This document shows, piece by piece, positions 12,452 through 22,210 of a stretch of DNA of 64,000 nucleotides. Origin of the DNA: Castanea sativa (taxonomy: Eukaryota; Streptophyta; Magnoliopsida; Fagales; Fagaceae); contig NC_134023.1 in assembly GCF_040712315.1 (NCBI RefSeq), forward strand, positions 14,703,442-14,767,441. The letters run 5' to 3'. Each line of letters starts with the position of its first letter. Within the stretch, counting starts at the first letter, position 1. The position numbers and the translations under genes were made by a program. The notes below the pieces were generated by a model. It saw only the letters and a list, made by a program, of their open reading frames with translations. It ran no database searches and was not told where the DNA came from.

Positions 12452-13855
12452 TTTAACATCTTTATGCCATTTTTATCCATATCAGTAGCAGTAATGTTGG
12501 TAAATTTTTCCATTTAGATGTACTAGAGCTAAAATTTTTCTTTTAAATGCAGGTGATTTTGGCGGGACATGATTTTGGCGGTGTTTGTATCTCGTATGTA
12601 ATGGAGTTATTTCCATCTAAAATCTCAAAAGCAATCTTTATAGCTGCAGCAATGTTAAGTAGTGGGCAGAGTTTCCTTGATATGTTTTCCCAACAGGTTG
12701 TTCTTCACTCTATAATTTCTTGGACCCAAAAAGTGGGAAAGAAAAGAGAGAATAATATTAAACTCATGCACCTTTGGTTTCAATCATAAATCACAACTGT
12801 GACGAGGGAAAACTCATTTTATTTTCCAGGTGACTTCAAGGTTTTACCTTTTTCATATGTAGTGAGATATATGCCTCCTTAATCTGTAAAATGATCCTCT
12901 TCATTTGAAATGGATCCATTTCATAATTCAGATTGAACATTAAAAATTTAAAGGTTTATCTAGTGTCACACCATTTAAAATTTTAAATTACATAGCACTC
13001 TGTACACTATTAGATCCAAGCAATAAAATCTTAAATGTGGAATGTACTACCTTCATTTCCAGTGAAATGGAGAGGATATACTTAACTTTAATTCTTTTAG
13101 ATCTGTATATACTTAGACCCCTCATTTTGATGAATTACACTCTTGAACGTATTGTTTGTTATGATTAGTTTCAGTCTTTGACATCTTGTTATATCAGATT
13201 TGCTGCATAGGATTAAATTTAGTATGAAGGAAGCTCTGAAGTCCAATGTTCCAAATATTATTTTCTAGCATGTGATTTATGTAATTGGCTTATTTCTTAA
13301 ACTGGTTATCTATGCTATTACAGACAGGTTCAAATGATCTGACGCAGCAAGCTCAGAAATTTTTGTACACAAAGGGAAAGATCAGCCCCCAACTGCTATT
13401 GGTCTTGACGAAGAATTGGTGAAAGACTTCTTGTTCAATCAAAGTCCTGCTAAGGTATCTTATAACATTGTCATAACTGCTTGAATTAAACATTTTGGAC
13501 CAGGTCTAATTTAAGAGTGTGATATCAATACAATGCAGAAGATTAAGTTTTAATTTTCCTTGATGTCCAGGACGTTGCATTGTCATTAGTTTCAATGAGG
13601 CCAATACCTTTTGTGCCGGTTATAGAGAAACTCTCACTTTCTGATGCACATTATGGCTCTATCCGGAGATTCTATATTGGAACTCCAGAAGATTGTGCCA
13701 TACCAGTTGCTCTACAGGAGAACAAAATAAATACAAATCCCCCAGAACAGGGTTTTTGGCTCAAAGGTTCGGATCATGCGCCTTTCTTCTCAAAGCCTCT
13801 GTCCCTAAACAAAATTCTGGTAGAGATATCACAAATTCCACCAACGCAGGCCTGA

Positions 13856-14514
13856 ATCCTATTGCACCAAAGCCTGGTGTGGTAAATATCTGGCACTGTG
13901 TGACCTGCATTTAGTAAGCAGCATGATGCGTATCTGGTTAAAAGTTAAGCAACCGCGATATGGCATTATGTAATGCATATGCCACTGTTCCCTTTGGGTA
14001 GCTGTAAAATATAGATACATTAGGCATCTTCCAATCTTTACAGTACATGTATTGTATGAGCTTGTTAGTACCAATGAGCATGTATGAATTTTAGTCTTTC
14101 ATATCCGTATAACAAAATATGTACGAAAGGAAAATGAAGAAAAGATGTTGACAATATATATTTGAAATTTTCATCCTACGTACGAAAACTACTAAATAAG
14201 TAAATATTAAATGAAGTAAAAATAGATCAATTTAAAACTCTTGAAAGATGAACATTGCAGTAGTACTCACTCTGTACCATGATACGGCAGACTCTTTTAC
14301 TTCAAAGTTGAACAAATAGCTCTAATTAAAATGGGCCACTCCATTTGATTGCTTTAACTTAACCTTGATCCATATCCTTCCAATTTGATGGTGAGAAGCT
14401 TGGGGCTGCTGGGGTCTTTTGGTGCGTGGTCACATCTCAACCACTAAAAGGTTAGCCTTGTTGGAGGAGATTTAGCTGAAGGGGATTTCTGAAGTTGATT
14501 TGTTGCGATATTAG
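13856..14514. other. No gene seen; 3' flank of the methylesterase pseudogene
   Basis: AT-rich sequence between the methylesterase stop codon and the copia remnant. No coherent coding similarity was seen on either strand. Confidence 0.5.
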
Positions 14515-15430
14515 AGGAGATGCTTTCTTTACACCCCCTCAAGTTAGAGTGTATGTTTAGAAACTGGCTTGGGATTAGCCAAGTGTTTTGAGATGTAGGC
14601 AATCTTGTTAAGCTTGGTTTGCAATTTCTCACATACTAAATAGCAATCAATTTCTATGTGCTCTGTGCACTCATACATGTAATTGACATTGCACTTTTGT
14701 TATGCCGAAGTATAGAGATATCATTGTCATGATTAGTAGGTAACAGTGGTGAGATGATTATTTATGTTTTTGCCCAGCTTTATATAGGATGTAGAGCCGA
14801 AGCTAGCTTTTAAATTGTTATCAACTTACCAATTTTTTATGTAGTCATTGATGTAAAACATAAATAATCATCTCACAAATAGTAGTCATTGATCTATATG
14901 AACGTGAAACTGTTGTTTGCTTCTTGATCTTCGAAGAAATAAGTGACTGACCAAGTAATATGCAGTATTCAATGACCGATTGACGATTGTCCCTACATTT
15001 TGTCCATTCGATATCACAACAATATGTATGTAATTTTAATTGAGGCTGGAAGCTGACACGAAATTCCTTAGCCTATGTCTGCTTGATGCATCATAATACC
15101 TGATGTGTCGCATCCAAATGTGGTTTGTCCATAAACTGATTAGCCTAGTAATCTAATGGATAAGTAAATCATCTATCTAATTGGTCATTTACACGGAAAA
15201 AGGACCCGGTTTCACCATCATGTTCATTAGGTGACAGACGTTGTTCCATAGAAGACCTTTGAGGGCATATCAGTGTTGAGACAGGAACAACCATCTGTTT
15301 AATAAAGCAAGTATGCAACCTCCATATCTAAGAAATATGTTAATTTACCAAGGTCCTCAATTTGCACTAAATATTTTCTGGAAATATTTCTCAATTATGT
15401 TAATCAATTTGCATCAAGCAAGTTTCTTTT
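14515..15430 (-). pseudogene. Copia retrotransposon pol fragment (RT end to RNase H), heavily decayed
   Basis: Read on the minus strand, the segment gives EDLGKLTYFLDMEVAY (about 15307-15358), the familiar copia RT motif. Next come QFMDKPHLDATH, then DIEWTKCRDNRQSVIEYC with SLISSKIKKQTTVSRS, the copia RNase H core, and finally STEIDCYLVCEKLQ near 14640. The order is the normal copia order. Many stops and frameshifts interrupt it, and no LTR was recognised nearby. It is an old, truncated copy. Confidence 0.85.
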
Positions 15431-16055
15431 CAGAAGAATGATTCGTATATGTCCGAGTTTAATTTGCAACATTCAATTTGCTTCTTGTTCTATATTATTT
15501 TCTCATCTGACTAATTTACAAATGAGAAAATATAAAGTAAACTACATCAGATGGAAGTGAGAAAACTGAGAATTGATGAATTTGACCACGGGGGTTGGAA
15601 ATTGGATTTACCAATTTACTTCTTCTTTTCATTTTGTGTAATATAAAGATAATAACTTTGGTCCATTACATTGGGTTCCCAACACACTTGTTGCATTTTC
15701 AAGGAGAAATAAATTAAAACAAGCAATACTACGCTTAAACACAAGAATTATTATGTCAAATTAGTCACAACCAACGCTATATTTGCACACTCAAAACAAT
15801 AAGATCAAATATCTATAATTCTATAGATCCAAGATAAATTTGAATATAAAAAAGAAAAAGAAATGTAAGCAGGAATAATGTAACAGCAAGCTTATGAAAG
15901 AAAGAAGCAAACTGTGTCGCAGCCTGTTTTAAAACCTCTTAATTTCTGCCCTTTAAACGAAACGCCCAGCCACAATTATTAAATCTAGGCGTCAGATACA
16001 AGGGCAAAATTCACATTACAATTCAAATCTTGAAAACTAATTCATAAAAGTAAAT
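15431..16055. other. No gene recognised downstream of the snoRNA cluster
   Basis: On the minus strand this lies 3' of the U51-like unit, so it may hold the end of the snoRNA precursor. I did not find a further convincing C/D pair with a terminal stem. Confidence 0.4.
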
Positions 16056-16141
16056 GCAATCTCAGCCGAAAGATGGTGATTATTTGTGTACTAATCACTG
16101 TACAATCAGTAATTATCGGAAAAATTTTCATCCTTGATTGC
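16056..16141 (-). ncRNA. U51: Box C/D snoRNA, U51-like (guide for 25S rRNA)
   Basis: On the minus strand an 86-nt unit is closed by a perfect 6-bp terminal stem, GCAATC/GATTGC. The C box is AGGATGA (one mismatch to RTGATGA), D' is CTGA, C' is GTGATTA and D is CTGA. The 14 nt directly before the D box, TCACCATCTTTCGG, are fully complementary to CCGAAAGATGGTGA of the large-subunit rRNA. The D+5 rule points to an A in that target. Animal U51 and U32 carry essentially the same guide as I recall. It lies about 60 nt downstream of the U33-like unit on the same strand, so they were probably co-transcribed. Confidence 0.85.
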
Positions 16142-16199
16142 ACAATAAACAATAAACAAAAAAAAAAACAATAAAAAAGAGAAATTGAAAGAGCAAAAA

Positions 16200-16280
16200 G
16201 AGATCAGATGGTAGTGCATGTTGTAGAATCATCAAGTTGTGATATATACAGACTTGTATGGATAACAATCATCACGCCTC
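16200..16280 (-). ncRNA. U33: Box C/D snoRNA, U33-like (guide for 18S rRNA)
   Basis: An 81-nt minus-strand unit with C box GTGATGA, C' TTGATGA, D box CTGA and short GAG/CTC closing pairs. The sequence before the D box, CATGCACTACCAT, is what I recall from animal SNORD33. It pairs with TGGTGGTGCATG of 18S rRNA over 12 bp with one G-U wobble. The D+5 nucleotide is the second U of UGGUGG. A second copy with a few substitutions lies at 21044-21124, in which guide and boxes are unchanged. Confidence 0.87.
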
Positions 16281-16348
16281 CTTTGCATACTTTCTTTACA
16301 AAAACAAAAACAAAAATCAGATTTTTTTTTTTTTTGATGGGTTTGTTG

Positions 16349-16441
16349 AGGAATCAGAAAAAGAGTATGTCAATCACCATGAAGCATCAAATACAGAGAT
16401 GCTTGTTAGACTGGGGCGACAACTAGTATCATCATCTTCCT
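16349..16441 (-). ncRNA. Box C/D snoRNA-like unit with unassigned target
   Basis: A 93-nt minus-strand unit with a perfect 5-bp terminal stem AGGAA/TTCCT, C box ATGATGA and D box CTGA at the expected places. Weak internal candidates are TCTG for D' and TTGATGC for C'. The segment GTCGCCCCAGTCTAACAAGC is not complementary to any rRNA stretch I can recall, so no target is assigned. It is the first unit after the promoter-like block and about 70 nt upstream of the U33-like unit. It could be an orphan guide, or guide an snRNA or an rRNA site I did not recognise. Confidence 0.72.
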
Positions 16442-16553
16442 ATGTTTATGTTCCTAAAAAAACACACAGAGACAACAAATAGGAAAAGCATAGTACACAA
16501 GCCATACGGCCACAACTCACACTGTCACGATGGAAAGATACATAGAAGAACAA

Positions 16554-16729
16554 CATATTTAAAGGCAAATATTAGGGTTTCAGATTTGAACTTCCGAGTA
16601 AAAGAGGCTAAAGTGGGGATATAAACTTGTTGGCCCATAAAGTTTGGTGGGCCGATGTAAAAGTTCAATGCTCTCACTAAAAATTTGGGCGGGCTAATTT
16701 CATCAAATTTTTGGTACTAGCTTGGCCCA
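16554..16729 (-). promoter_or_regulatory. snoRNA-cluster promoter: site II elements, telobox, TATA-like motif
   Basis: On the minus strand, upstream to downstream: three TGGGCC/GGCCCA site II elements (16724-16729, 16648-16653, 16632-16637), a telobox AAACCCTAAT (16571-16580), then TTTAAATATG (16554-16563), about 110 nt before the first snoRNA unit. Site II plus telobox is known for plant ribosomal-protein and polycistronic snoRNA promoters, which fits co-regulation with ribosome synthesis. Confidence 0.75.
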
Positions 16730-16781
16730 TACTCTAATTTTTTTTTTAAATGATGATGTGAGTGTTAAATATATTATGTTT

Positions 16782-17174
16782 TCTATACTATTATTTAAGA
16801 GTTTTCCTCTGTTTGGATTTCTATTTTTTTAGTTCAAAAATACTCTTATACTCCTATGTTTAAGTAGAGATAAAATTACAGGACAATTTGGTAAAAATGC
16901 AACTCTAACTCCCACTAAAACATTGCCTAAAAAATAGGACCGCTTTCCTGTTAATTTTCAAATTACTTTATCCACTTATAAATTAGATTTTCAAAACAAA
17001 AATTATATATATATAAAATAAATAAATAAAAATAGTTTTTTTTCTACAAAATAGGACTACTAAAAAAAAAGCTTCATCTCTTGTTAAATAAAAAAACACA
17101 GTTTTTTTTCTCCAAAATATGACCACTAAAAAAAAACCCTCATCGCACGCGCTTTGCGCGTGTGATGAGGCTAG
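16782..17174 (+). mobile_element. Non-autonomous Helitron (393 bp) with a paralogous empty site
   Basis: It starts TCTATACTATTATTTAAGAG and ends in a hairpin (CACGCGC TTT GCGCGTG) followed by TGATGAGG and CTAG. The duplicated locus at 22150-22195 lacks it: there ATGTTATATGCCTAAAAG is continuous, whereas here ATGTT and TATACCTAAAAG flank the element. This fits Helitron insertion without target duplication. Confidence 0.88.
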
Positions 17175-17604
17175 TATACCTAAAAGTTGTTTACCTAGAT
17201 TCTTATAATCTAGTTAATTTATACTTTCCAGTTTTTTTTTAAAAAAAATGATGATATCAAATATATTTCCTCCTCAACTATTATCAATTTGTAACTCTTA
17301 AATAAATAAAAAATGTCATATCATAAGAATTTTAAGGGAATTATGAAATCCAATGACAATCCAATCTTACAAGTAGGGGTGACAATTCGTATTTGCACGT
17401 CAGGTTTATGTCATGTTGATTCATGAATATTAGATTACATGGGTTATAAATTTTTTTTTTATGAGACATGGGTTATTACTAACCCAATATGTTTATTAGA
17501 CAGGTTAAGATTTCTCAACTCTAACACGCTTATTTATTAAACGGGTCAGTTGTGTCGACCTGTTTATCATATTTTATAATATAAAAAAATACAAATTATA
17601 GTAT
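17175..17604. other. No gene recognised; duplicated-block flank
   Basis: AT-rich sequence. Its start (CCTAAAAGTTGTTTAC) is shared with 22175-22190. Nothing coding was seen. Confidence 0.5.
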
Positions 17605-17840
17605 GGGTAAATTATATTGACATACCCTAAGATTTTGGCTAATACCAATTAAGTCCAAGACTTTTCAAAACTAACCAATTTGGTCCCCAAAGGCAACTTA
17701 ATCCTTAAAACAGTTGAAAAAAAAAAAACTAATTGTTTGTAGACTAAGTTGTCTTTAGGGACAAAATTAGTCAGTTTTGAAAAGTCTTGGACCTTATTGG
17801 TATTAGCTCAAATCTTAGGGTATATTAGTGAAATTTACTC
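17605..17840. mobile_element. Fold-back MITE with long inverted arms
   Basis: The left arm has GGGTAAATTATATTGACATA then CCCTAAGATTTTGGCTAATA and GTCCAAGACTTTTCAAAACT. The right arm repeats these in inverse orientation with few differences. Arms of about 100 bp surround a short poly-A centre. The class is not certain (Mutator-like or unclassified). Confidence 0.8.
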
Positions 17841-17843
17841 TTA

Positions 17844-18097
17844 GGGGGCATTTGGTTCATTATGATATGCCCTTGATGTGATGAATATTACAATGATGTG
17901 ACATTAATATTTTTTGTTTATTTTATGTTATTTTACATTACCATAATTTAAAATTAAAAAATATATCATATCATTTTAATCTCACCACCTTCCTAAACAA
18001 TGTAATATTGTATTCTTGTATTAAGACTACACTAATGTAAGATTACAATAATGTAATATTACAACGTAATATAATATCATGGCGAACCAAACACCCC
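17844..18097. mobile_element. Tourist-like MITE with TTA target duplication
   Basis: The ends are GGGGGCATTTGGTTC and, from the right, GGGGTGTTTGGTTC, both followed by an ATGATAT motif. TTA flanks both sides (17841-17843, 18098-18100). It lies next to the fold-back element at 17605-17840. Confidence 0.85.
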
Positions 18098-18100
18098 TTA

Positions 18101-18834
18101 TAGTATTAATCAAATTGATATGAACTATGAAAAACCAAAAAAATAAATTTATTTTAATATAAAATTCATAACTAACAAGTAACTGAATAAAAAATAATCA
18201 TTCAAAACTAAAATATATCTCAATATCTCAAACAATCAATCACAATATATTAAAAAAAACCATAACAACTAATAAGTTTATATACCTATGGTTTGAAAGG
18301 TATATTAGTAAAATATTATTTAATTAAACTAGTCAAACGAGTTCCATTGGTTGGACACGAACCCAACACGCTTATTAAATGGGTCAGTTGTGTTAATCTG
18401 AATATGACACAAACTCATTAAGTTTCAACTCATTAGCTATGGCACCATTCTTGCAGCCTCATTTTTGTTATATTGGTTGTTAAAAATAGCAATTTGACAC
18501 CACCATTATGAATGCTCTTAGATGCTATTTTTTAGGTTCTTCTTCTAAAATTCTTCCATGTGCTTTTTCTCTCATAGGATAAAAGTGTATTTTTTTTTAA
18601 TTAAGTAATTACATGGCTGAATTTTAAAATGTGAAAACCTAAAAAATATCTTAGGTACTTAAGTACTATTTATAAGTTTTGTTCTATAATATATTTATAA
18701 GTAAGGTTATATTAATGAATGCCCTTATAGGTATTATGTACCAAATTAACATATGATAACTAAGGTTATTTATTATTATTTAATTATATATAAATTATTA
18801 TTGTTTATCTATTACTTAAATAATATACGAGAAA
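18101..18834. other. No gene recognised
   Basis: AT-rich stretch between MITEs and the next promoter-like copy. A GGTCAGTTGTGT phrase occurs at about 17545 and 18380, suggesting a small inverted or dispersed repeat. Confidence 0.4.
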
Positions 18835-19030
18835 AGGATATTTAAAGGCGATATTAGAGTTTCACTTTCACCTAAAAAAAGGTTGCGGAGAATGTTATGA
18901 ACTTGCTAGCCCATAAATATTGGTGGGCTGGCTCTTGAAGTTTAAGGCTCTTAAATATATGGGCTGGCTAGTAAAACAAAGTTTGGTAACAGTCGACTAG
19001 AGTGGGCCCATACTCTAGGTGTTTTTATTT
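18835..19030 (-). repeat. Decayed copy of the snoRNA promoter block without snoRNAs
   Basis: It shares ATATTTAAAGGCGATATTAG, GCCCATAAATATTGGTGGGC and GGGCCCATACTCTAGGTG with the functional-looking block at 16554-16740. The telobox is mutated (ATTAGAGTTT). No C/D unit follows on the minus side. Confidence 0.75.
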
Positions 19031-19974
19031 TATAATTTATGTTGCATTTATTTTTTTGAATAATATTAGAAATACAAACTATTTTACTAACTGCTCATGT
19101 GGTAAGTGATTATTGGTAAATGAAAAAATAATATTAATAGTAAGCCTAGATGAAAACCGATAAGAGGTCGGTCACCTCAACATTTTATAAAAATATTAAA
19201 AAAAAGTTGTAGAGTAGATTACACTTTTTTTTTTGGTAGAAGGGGAAAATATCATTAACAAAATCGAAATAAAATTTGAGCGGACTCGCTCATACTATCA
19301 TACATAGTCTCTAAAGCATTTAGATTGATCAAAAGAGATAGATCAGGAGGGGGTTGGAAAAAAACAACAAAATCATGGGCGAGGAGGGCACTGTTGAGTT
19401 AATAGAAGCTCTGACACTAGATTGTTGAATAAATGACTGAACAAAGAGCTTTTATTGAGAGCTTAACTCTTTGAATTGCAACACTTTACAAGTACTAATG
19501 CTTGACAAGACATACACCAACTCTTTAGACACCTACACACACTTCACCTTACATACAATTTTACACCTCTCACTTTGTGCTTTATGACACTCACTCACTT
19601 CACACCTCTAGGAGTCTCACACTCTACTACACTTTACACTCCACTTCACTTCACACCTCACCACATCTATTTATACTAGGTGTGTGTTGGTTAGGGAACC
19701 AACTTGAAGCTTCTAGATCTTCCTTTTTATTGGTATTAAACTAATGCCATTTTCCAACCTTCTAGACTATTCTATAAACATGTGACTAAAATTCACTAAT
19801 GCAAGGAAGCTTCTAGAGAACTTTCTTGGAGAGAATTCCAGAAAGAGAGCAGGAAAGAAATTTCCGGAATTAGAGAAAAATTTTTAGAGAGAGAGATTGT
19901 GTGAGAAGTTCTAGAAGTTTCCAGAGAATTCCGGAAAGAAGCAAATTGAGTGGAACTCTAGAAATTTCTAGAGA
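19031..19974. other. No gene recognised; possible retroelement leader or LTR debris
   Basis: It contains a diverged relative of the 604-785 MITE (19055-19205). A stretch at 19700-19980 is rich in TTCTAGA/TTCCGGAA-type short repeats (AGTTCTAGAAGTTTCC, AATTCCGGAAAG), which form many small palindromes. No coding frame was found. Confidence 0.4.
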
Positions 19975-20600
19975 CGAGAGTTAGTGTTGATTTCTAATAA
20001 GCTCCTCTTCGTGCAAGGGCTCCGCACATTTGTTGGCTTCCTTGAAACAATGAAAAACTTTCACTCGGGGATTTTCTTGAGTCCTTCCTTGCAATCTGTT
20101 CAATTTCCACAGCCGGTAGGTTTAGCGAAATGCAGAGGTTTAGACCATCTCTCAATGCCCAAAGCCCCACTGCAACACTAGTGGTGGTACCAATAGCTCT
20201 GGCATACCTGCTAACCCATTCACAATTGGAGTTTCTAATTATCCCCCTCCTCCGGGTTCCCAAAAAAGATTCATCCGAATTTAAATTGAACCAATTTCTG
20301 GTGGACGGAGTCACTTAGCTTGGATGCTAGAGTGGATTCATTTCAGTTTTCTGTTGATGCCAAGGAAAGCGAATTTAGTTGCTTTAGCTAAGGTTTCAGC
20401 TAACAAGGCTTATGGGGGGATTCCCCTCTAAAAACCACCTTGTTTCGATGTAGCCAAAGACTCCAGATTCCGAAGGGAAGATGATGCCCAAAGGGACACC
20501 AACCAACGAGGGAAGTGGGATTTGCAGTGAAGGCAAAGCCAATCTCCTAGATTGACACCATAAAAGATGTGTTGCATTTGTTTGTTTTATTTTGGTTTTA
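19975..20600 (-). pseudogene. LINE C-terminal fragment (zf-RVT tail and RNase H domain)
   Basis: Minus-strand reading gives PFGIWSLWLHRNKVVF (about 20430-20475), typical of the plant LINE region before RNase H. An RNase H domain of the RVT_3 type follows: WFNLNSDESFLG, GIIRNSNCEWVSRYARAIG, ALRDGLNLCISLNLPAVEIE and a final ALARRGA. Stops lie between the two parts. The catalytic Asp-Gly motif reads DES, so it was inactive or has decayed. Confidence 0.85.
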
Positions 20601-21043
20601 TTATTATTATTTTTTTGGTATGTATGTTGCTTTTGTTATTTTATTCATTTCTCCTTTTTGTTATATACTTAAAAGTAGTTTACCAAAAATTTTATGGTTC
20701 AATTAATATTTTTTAGCGTTTTATTCAACGATGATCAGATTCGAATCTCTTCTATTGTAAGTTGTAATTATGAATTTATCACAAAAAAAAGGTTATATAA
20801 TAACCATTTGAAGAGGGATTATCAAATCCAGTGATCAACCAACCTTGTAAAACTACATTTTTCAAATCACCTTTTGGGTTTAAGTTCTAATAGCCGAGCT
20901 AACTCATTTAATCAATTTCAAAAAAATAAAACAAAAAATCATTTAATCCATTGTCACAAAATCATATGAGAAAACCACTATTGGTCAGCCCAATAAACAC
21001 ATATTTACCACAAGTATGGGAGAGTGATTTGAAAGAGCAGAAA
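20601..21043. other. No gene; member of a dispersed duplicated block
   Basis: The segment at 20790-21000 (GGTTATATAATAACCATTTG ... GCCGAGCTAACTCATTTAAT) recurs in two pieces at about 24300-24355 and 25137-25300, separated there by a fold-back MITE and other sequence. Confidence 0.6.
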
Positions 21044-21124
21044 GAGATCAGATGGTAGTGCATGTTATAGAATCATCATGTTGTGATACATACAGACTTG
21101 TATGGATAACAATCATCACACCTC
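21044..21124 (-). ncRNA. U33: Second copy of the U33-like box C/D snoRNA
   Basis: 81 nt with C box GTGATGA, C' ATGATGA, D box CTGA, GAG/CTC closing pairs and the same guide (CATGCACTACCAT) as the copy at 16200-16280. A few substitutions lie outside the boxes and guide, suggesting the functional parts were conserved after duplication. No U51-like unit follows; similarity to the first locus stops just beyond this unit. Confidence 0.85.
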
Positions 21125-21170
21125 CTTTGCATATTTCTAAAAAAAAAAAAAAGATTTGATGGGTTTGTTG

Positions 21171-21263
21171 AGGAATCAGAAAAAGAGTATGTCAATCACC
21201 ATGAAGCATCAAATACAGAGATGCTTGTAAGACTGGGGCGACTACTAGTATCATCATCTTCCC
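21171..21263 (-). ncRNA. Second copy of the unassigned box C/D unit
   Basis: 93 nt, nearly identical to 16349-16441. The C box ATGATGA and D box CTGA are unchanged, and the terminal stem is GGAA/TTCC. Two changes are visible: CTAACAAG reads CTTACAAG, and GTTGTCGC reads GTAGTCGC. Confidence 0.7.
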
Positions 21264-21391
21264 ATTGTTTATGTTCCTACAAACACAAACACACACACAC
21301 ACACCAAACAGAAAAGCACACAACAAAAGCCACACGGCTACAACTCACGAGAACATACAATGACACAATGGAGATTGAGATAGGATAACAT

Positions 21392-21600
21392 CATATTTAA
21401 AGGCAATATTTAGGGTTCCCCGTTTCAACTTTCAAGTAAAAGAGGCTAACGTGGGGATATGATCTTGTTGGCCCATAAATTTTGGTGGACCGATGTTAAA
21501 GTTCAAAGCTCTCACTAAATATTTGGGCGGGCTTATTCATCAAAGTTTGGTACCAGTCAACCCAGCATGGCTCATACTCTAGTGTTTCTTTTTTCTTTTT
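21392..21600 (-). promoter_or_regulatory. Promoter block of the second snoRNA copy, partly eroded
   Basis: TATA-like TTTAAATATG (21392-21401), telobox core AACCCTA (21411-21417) and one GGCCCA (21470-21475) are kept. The other two site II positions are mutated (TGGACC and GGCTCA). Confidence 0.65.
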
Positions 21601-21904
21601 TTAAATGATGATTTGAGTGTGAAATATATTAGTCTTATAGTTCATATTTATCTAGATTGTTTCCTGAATCACTGAAAAAAGTTCACAAGCTCTACAGGCC
21701 AGCTTAGCATCCAGAAAAAACAAAGACATATTCTAAAAGAAGGGACGACAATTCTACAGCCTAAGAGAAGAAGAAAAGTTCAACTTTCTTAACGACAGAG
21801 AAACTAAGTTATACCAAAATTATTTATTATTATTCATCTAAAAAAAGTTATTTATTATTATTTAATTTGTATATTAATCATTATTTTTTATTTATTACTT
21901 ATAT
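21601..21904. other. No gene; duplicated flank
   Basis: ATCTAGATTGTTTCCTGAAT and GACGACAATTCTACAGCCTA recur at 22415-22500 and 22635-22720. Confidence 0.6.
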
Positions 21905-22150
21905 AATATACGAGAAAAACATATTTAAAGGTGAAATTAGGGTTTTAGGTTTCAACTTTCAGAGCCTAACTTTGGGGGATATGATCTTGTTGGCCCATAA
22001 AGTGTGGTGGGCCAATGTAAAAGTTCAAAGCTCCCACTAATATCTGGGCGGGCTGATTGCATCAAATTTTGGTACCAGTCAGACCAGCTTGGCCCATACT
22101 ATAGTGTTTTTTTTTTTAATTTTTTTATTTTTTTTTAATGATGAGTTTGA
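21905..22150 (-). repeat. Promoter-block copy with telobox, no snoRNA downstream
   Basis: Keeps a telobox (AAACCCTAAT on the minus strand, about 21938-21948), TTGGCCCATAAAGTG, TGGTGGGCCAATG and TTGGCCCATACTATAG, so three site II elements remain. No C/D unit was seen on the downstream side. Confidence 0.75.
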
Positions 22151-22210
22151 GTGTGAAATATCTTATGTTATATGCCTAAAAGTTGTTTACAGAGTCTTAT
22201 AGTTCACATT

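Larger units (their letters stand above)
234..13855 (+). pseudogene. MES11/13-type methylesterase (alpha/beta hydrolase), broken by insertions and a frameshift
   Basis: Exon pieces read in phase: 234-371, 1408-1599, 11690-11926, 12553-12696, 13324-13454 and 13571-13855. Together they give about 375 residues, the usual length for the plastid-targeted MES11-15 type of plant methylesterase, which hydrolyse methyl esters of hormones. The start MGNSWACF, the Ser/Lys-rich leader and QALAAAFLFHQHQQ match that N-terminus as I recall it. The core follows: LETIHFVLVRGGGFGAWCWYKT, GHDFGG, and a C-terminal GSDHAPFFSKP carrying the catalytic His. Damage: exon 1 is split by about 1.04 kb at 371/1408. The oxyanion-hole HGGG reads RGGG. 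Exon 4 is one base short near 13378-13381 (131 instead of 132 bp), which shifts the frame. The nucleophile Ser is Asp; I recall Asp there in some MES11-15 members, so this alone is not proof of decay. Splice sites are GT/AG, with a weak donor at 11927. Family assignment is confident; pseudogene status is very likely. Confidence 0.85.
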
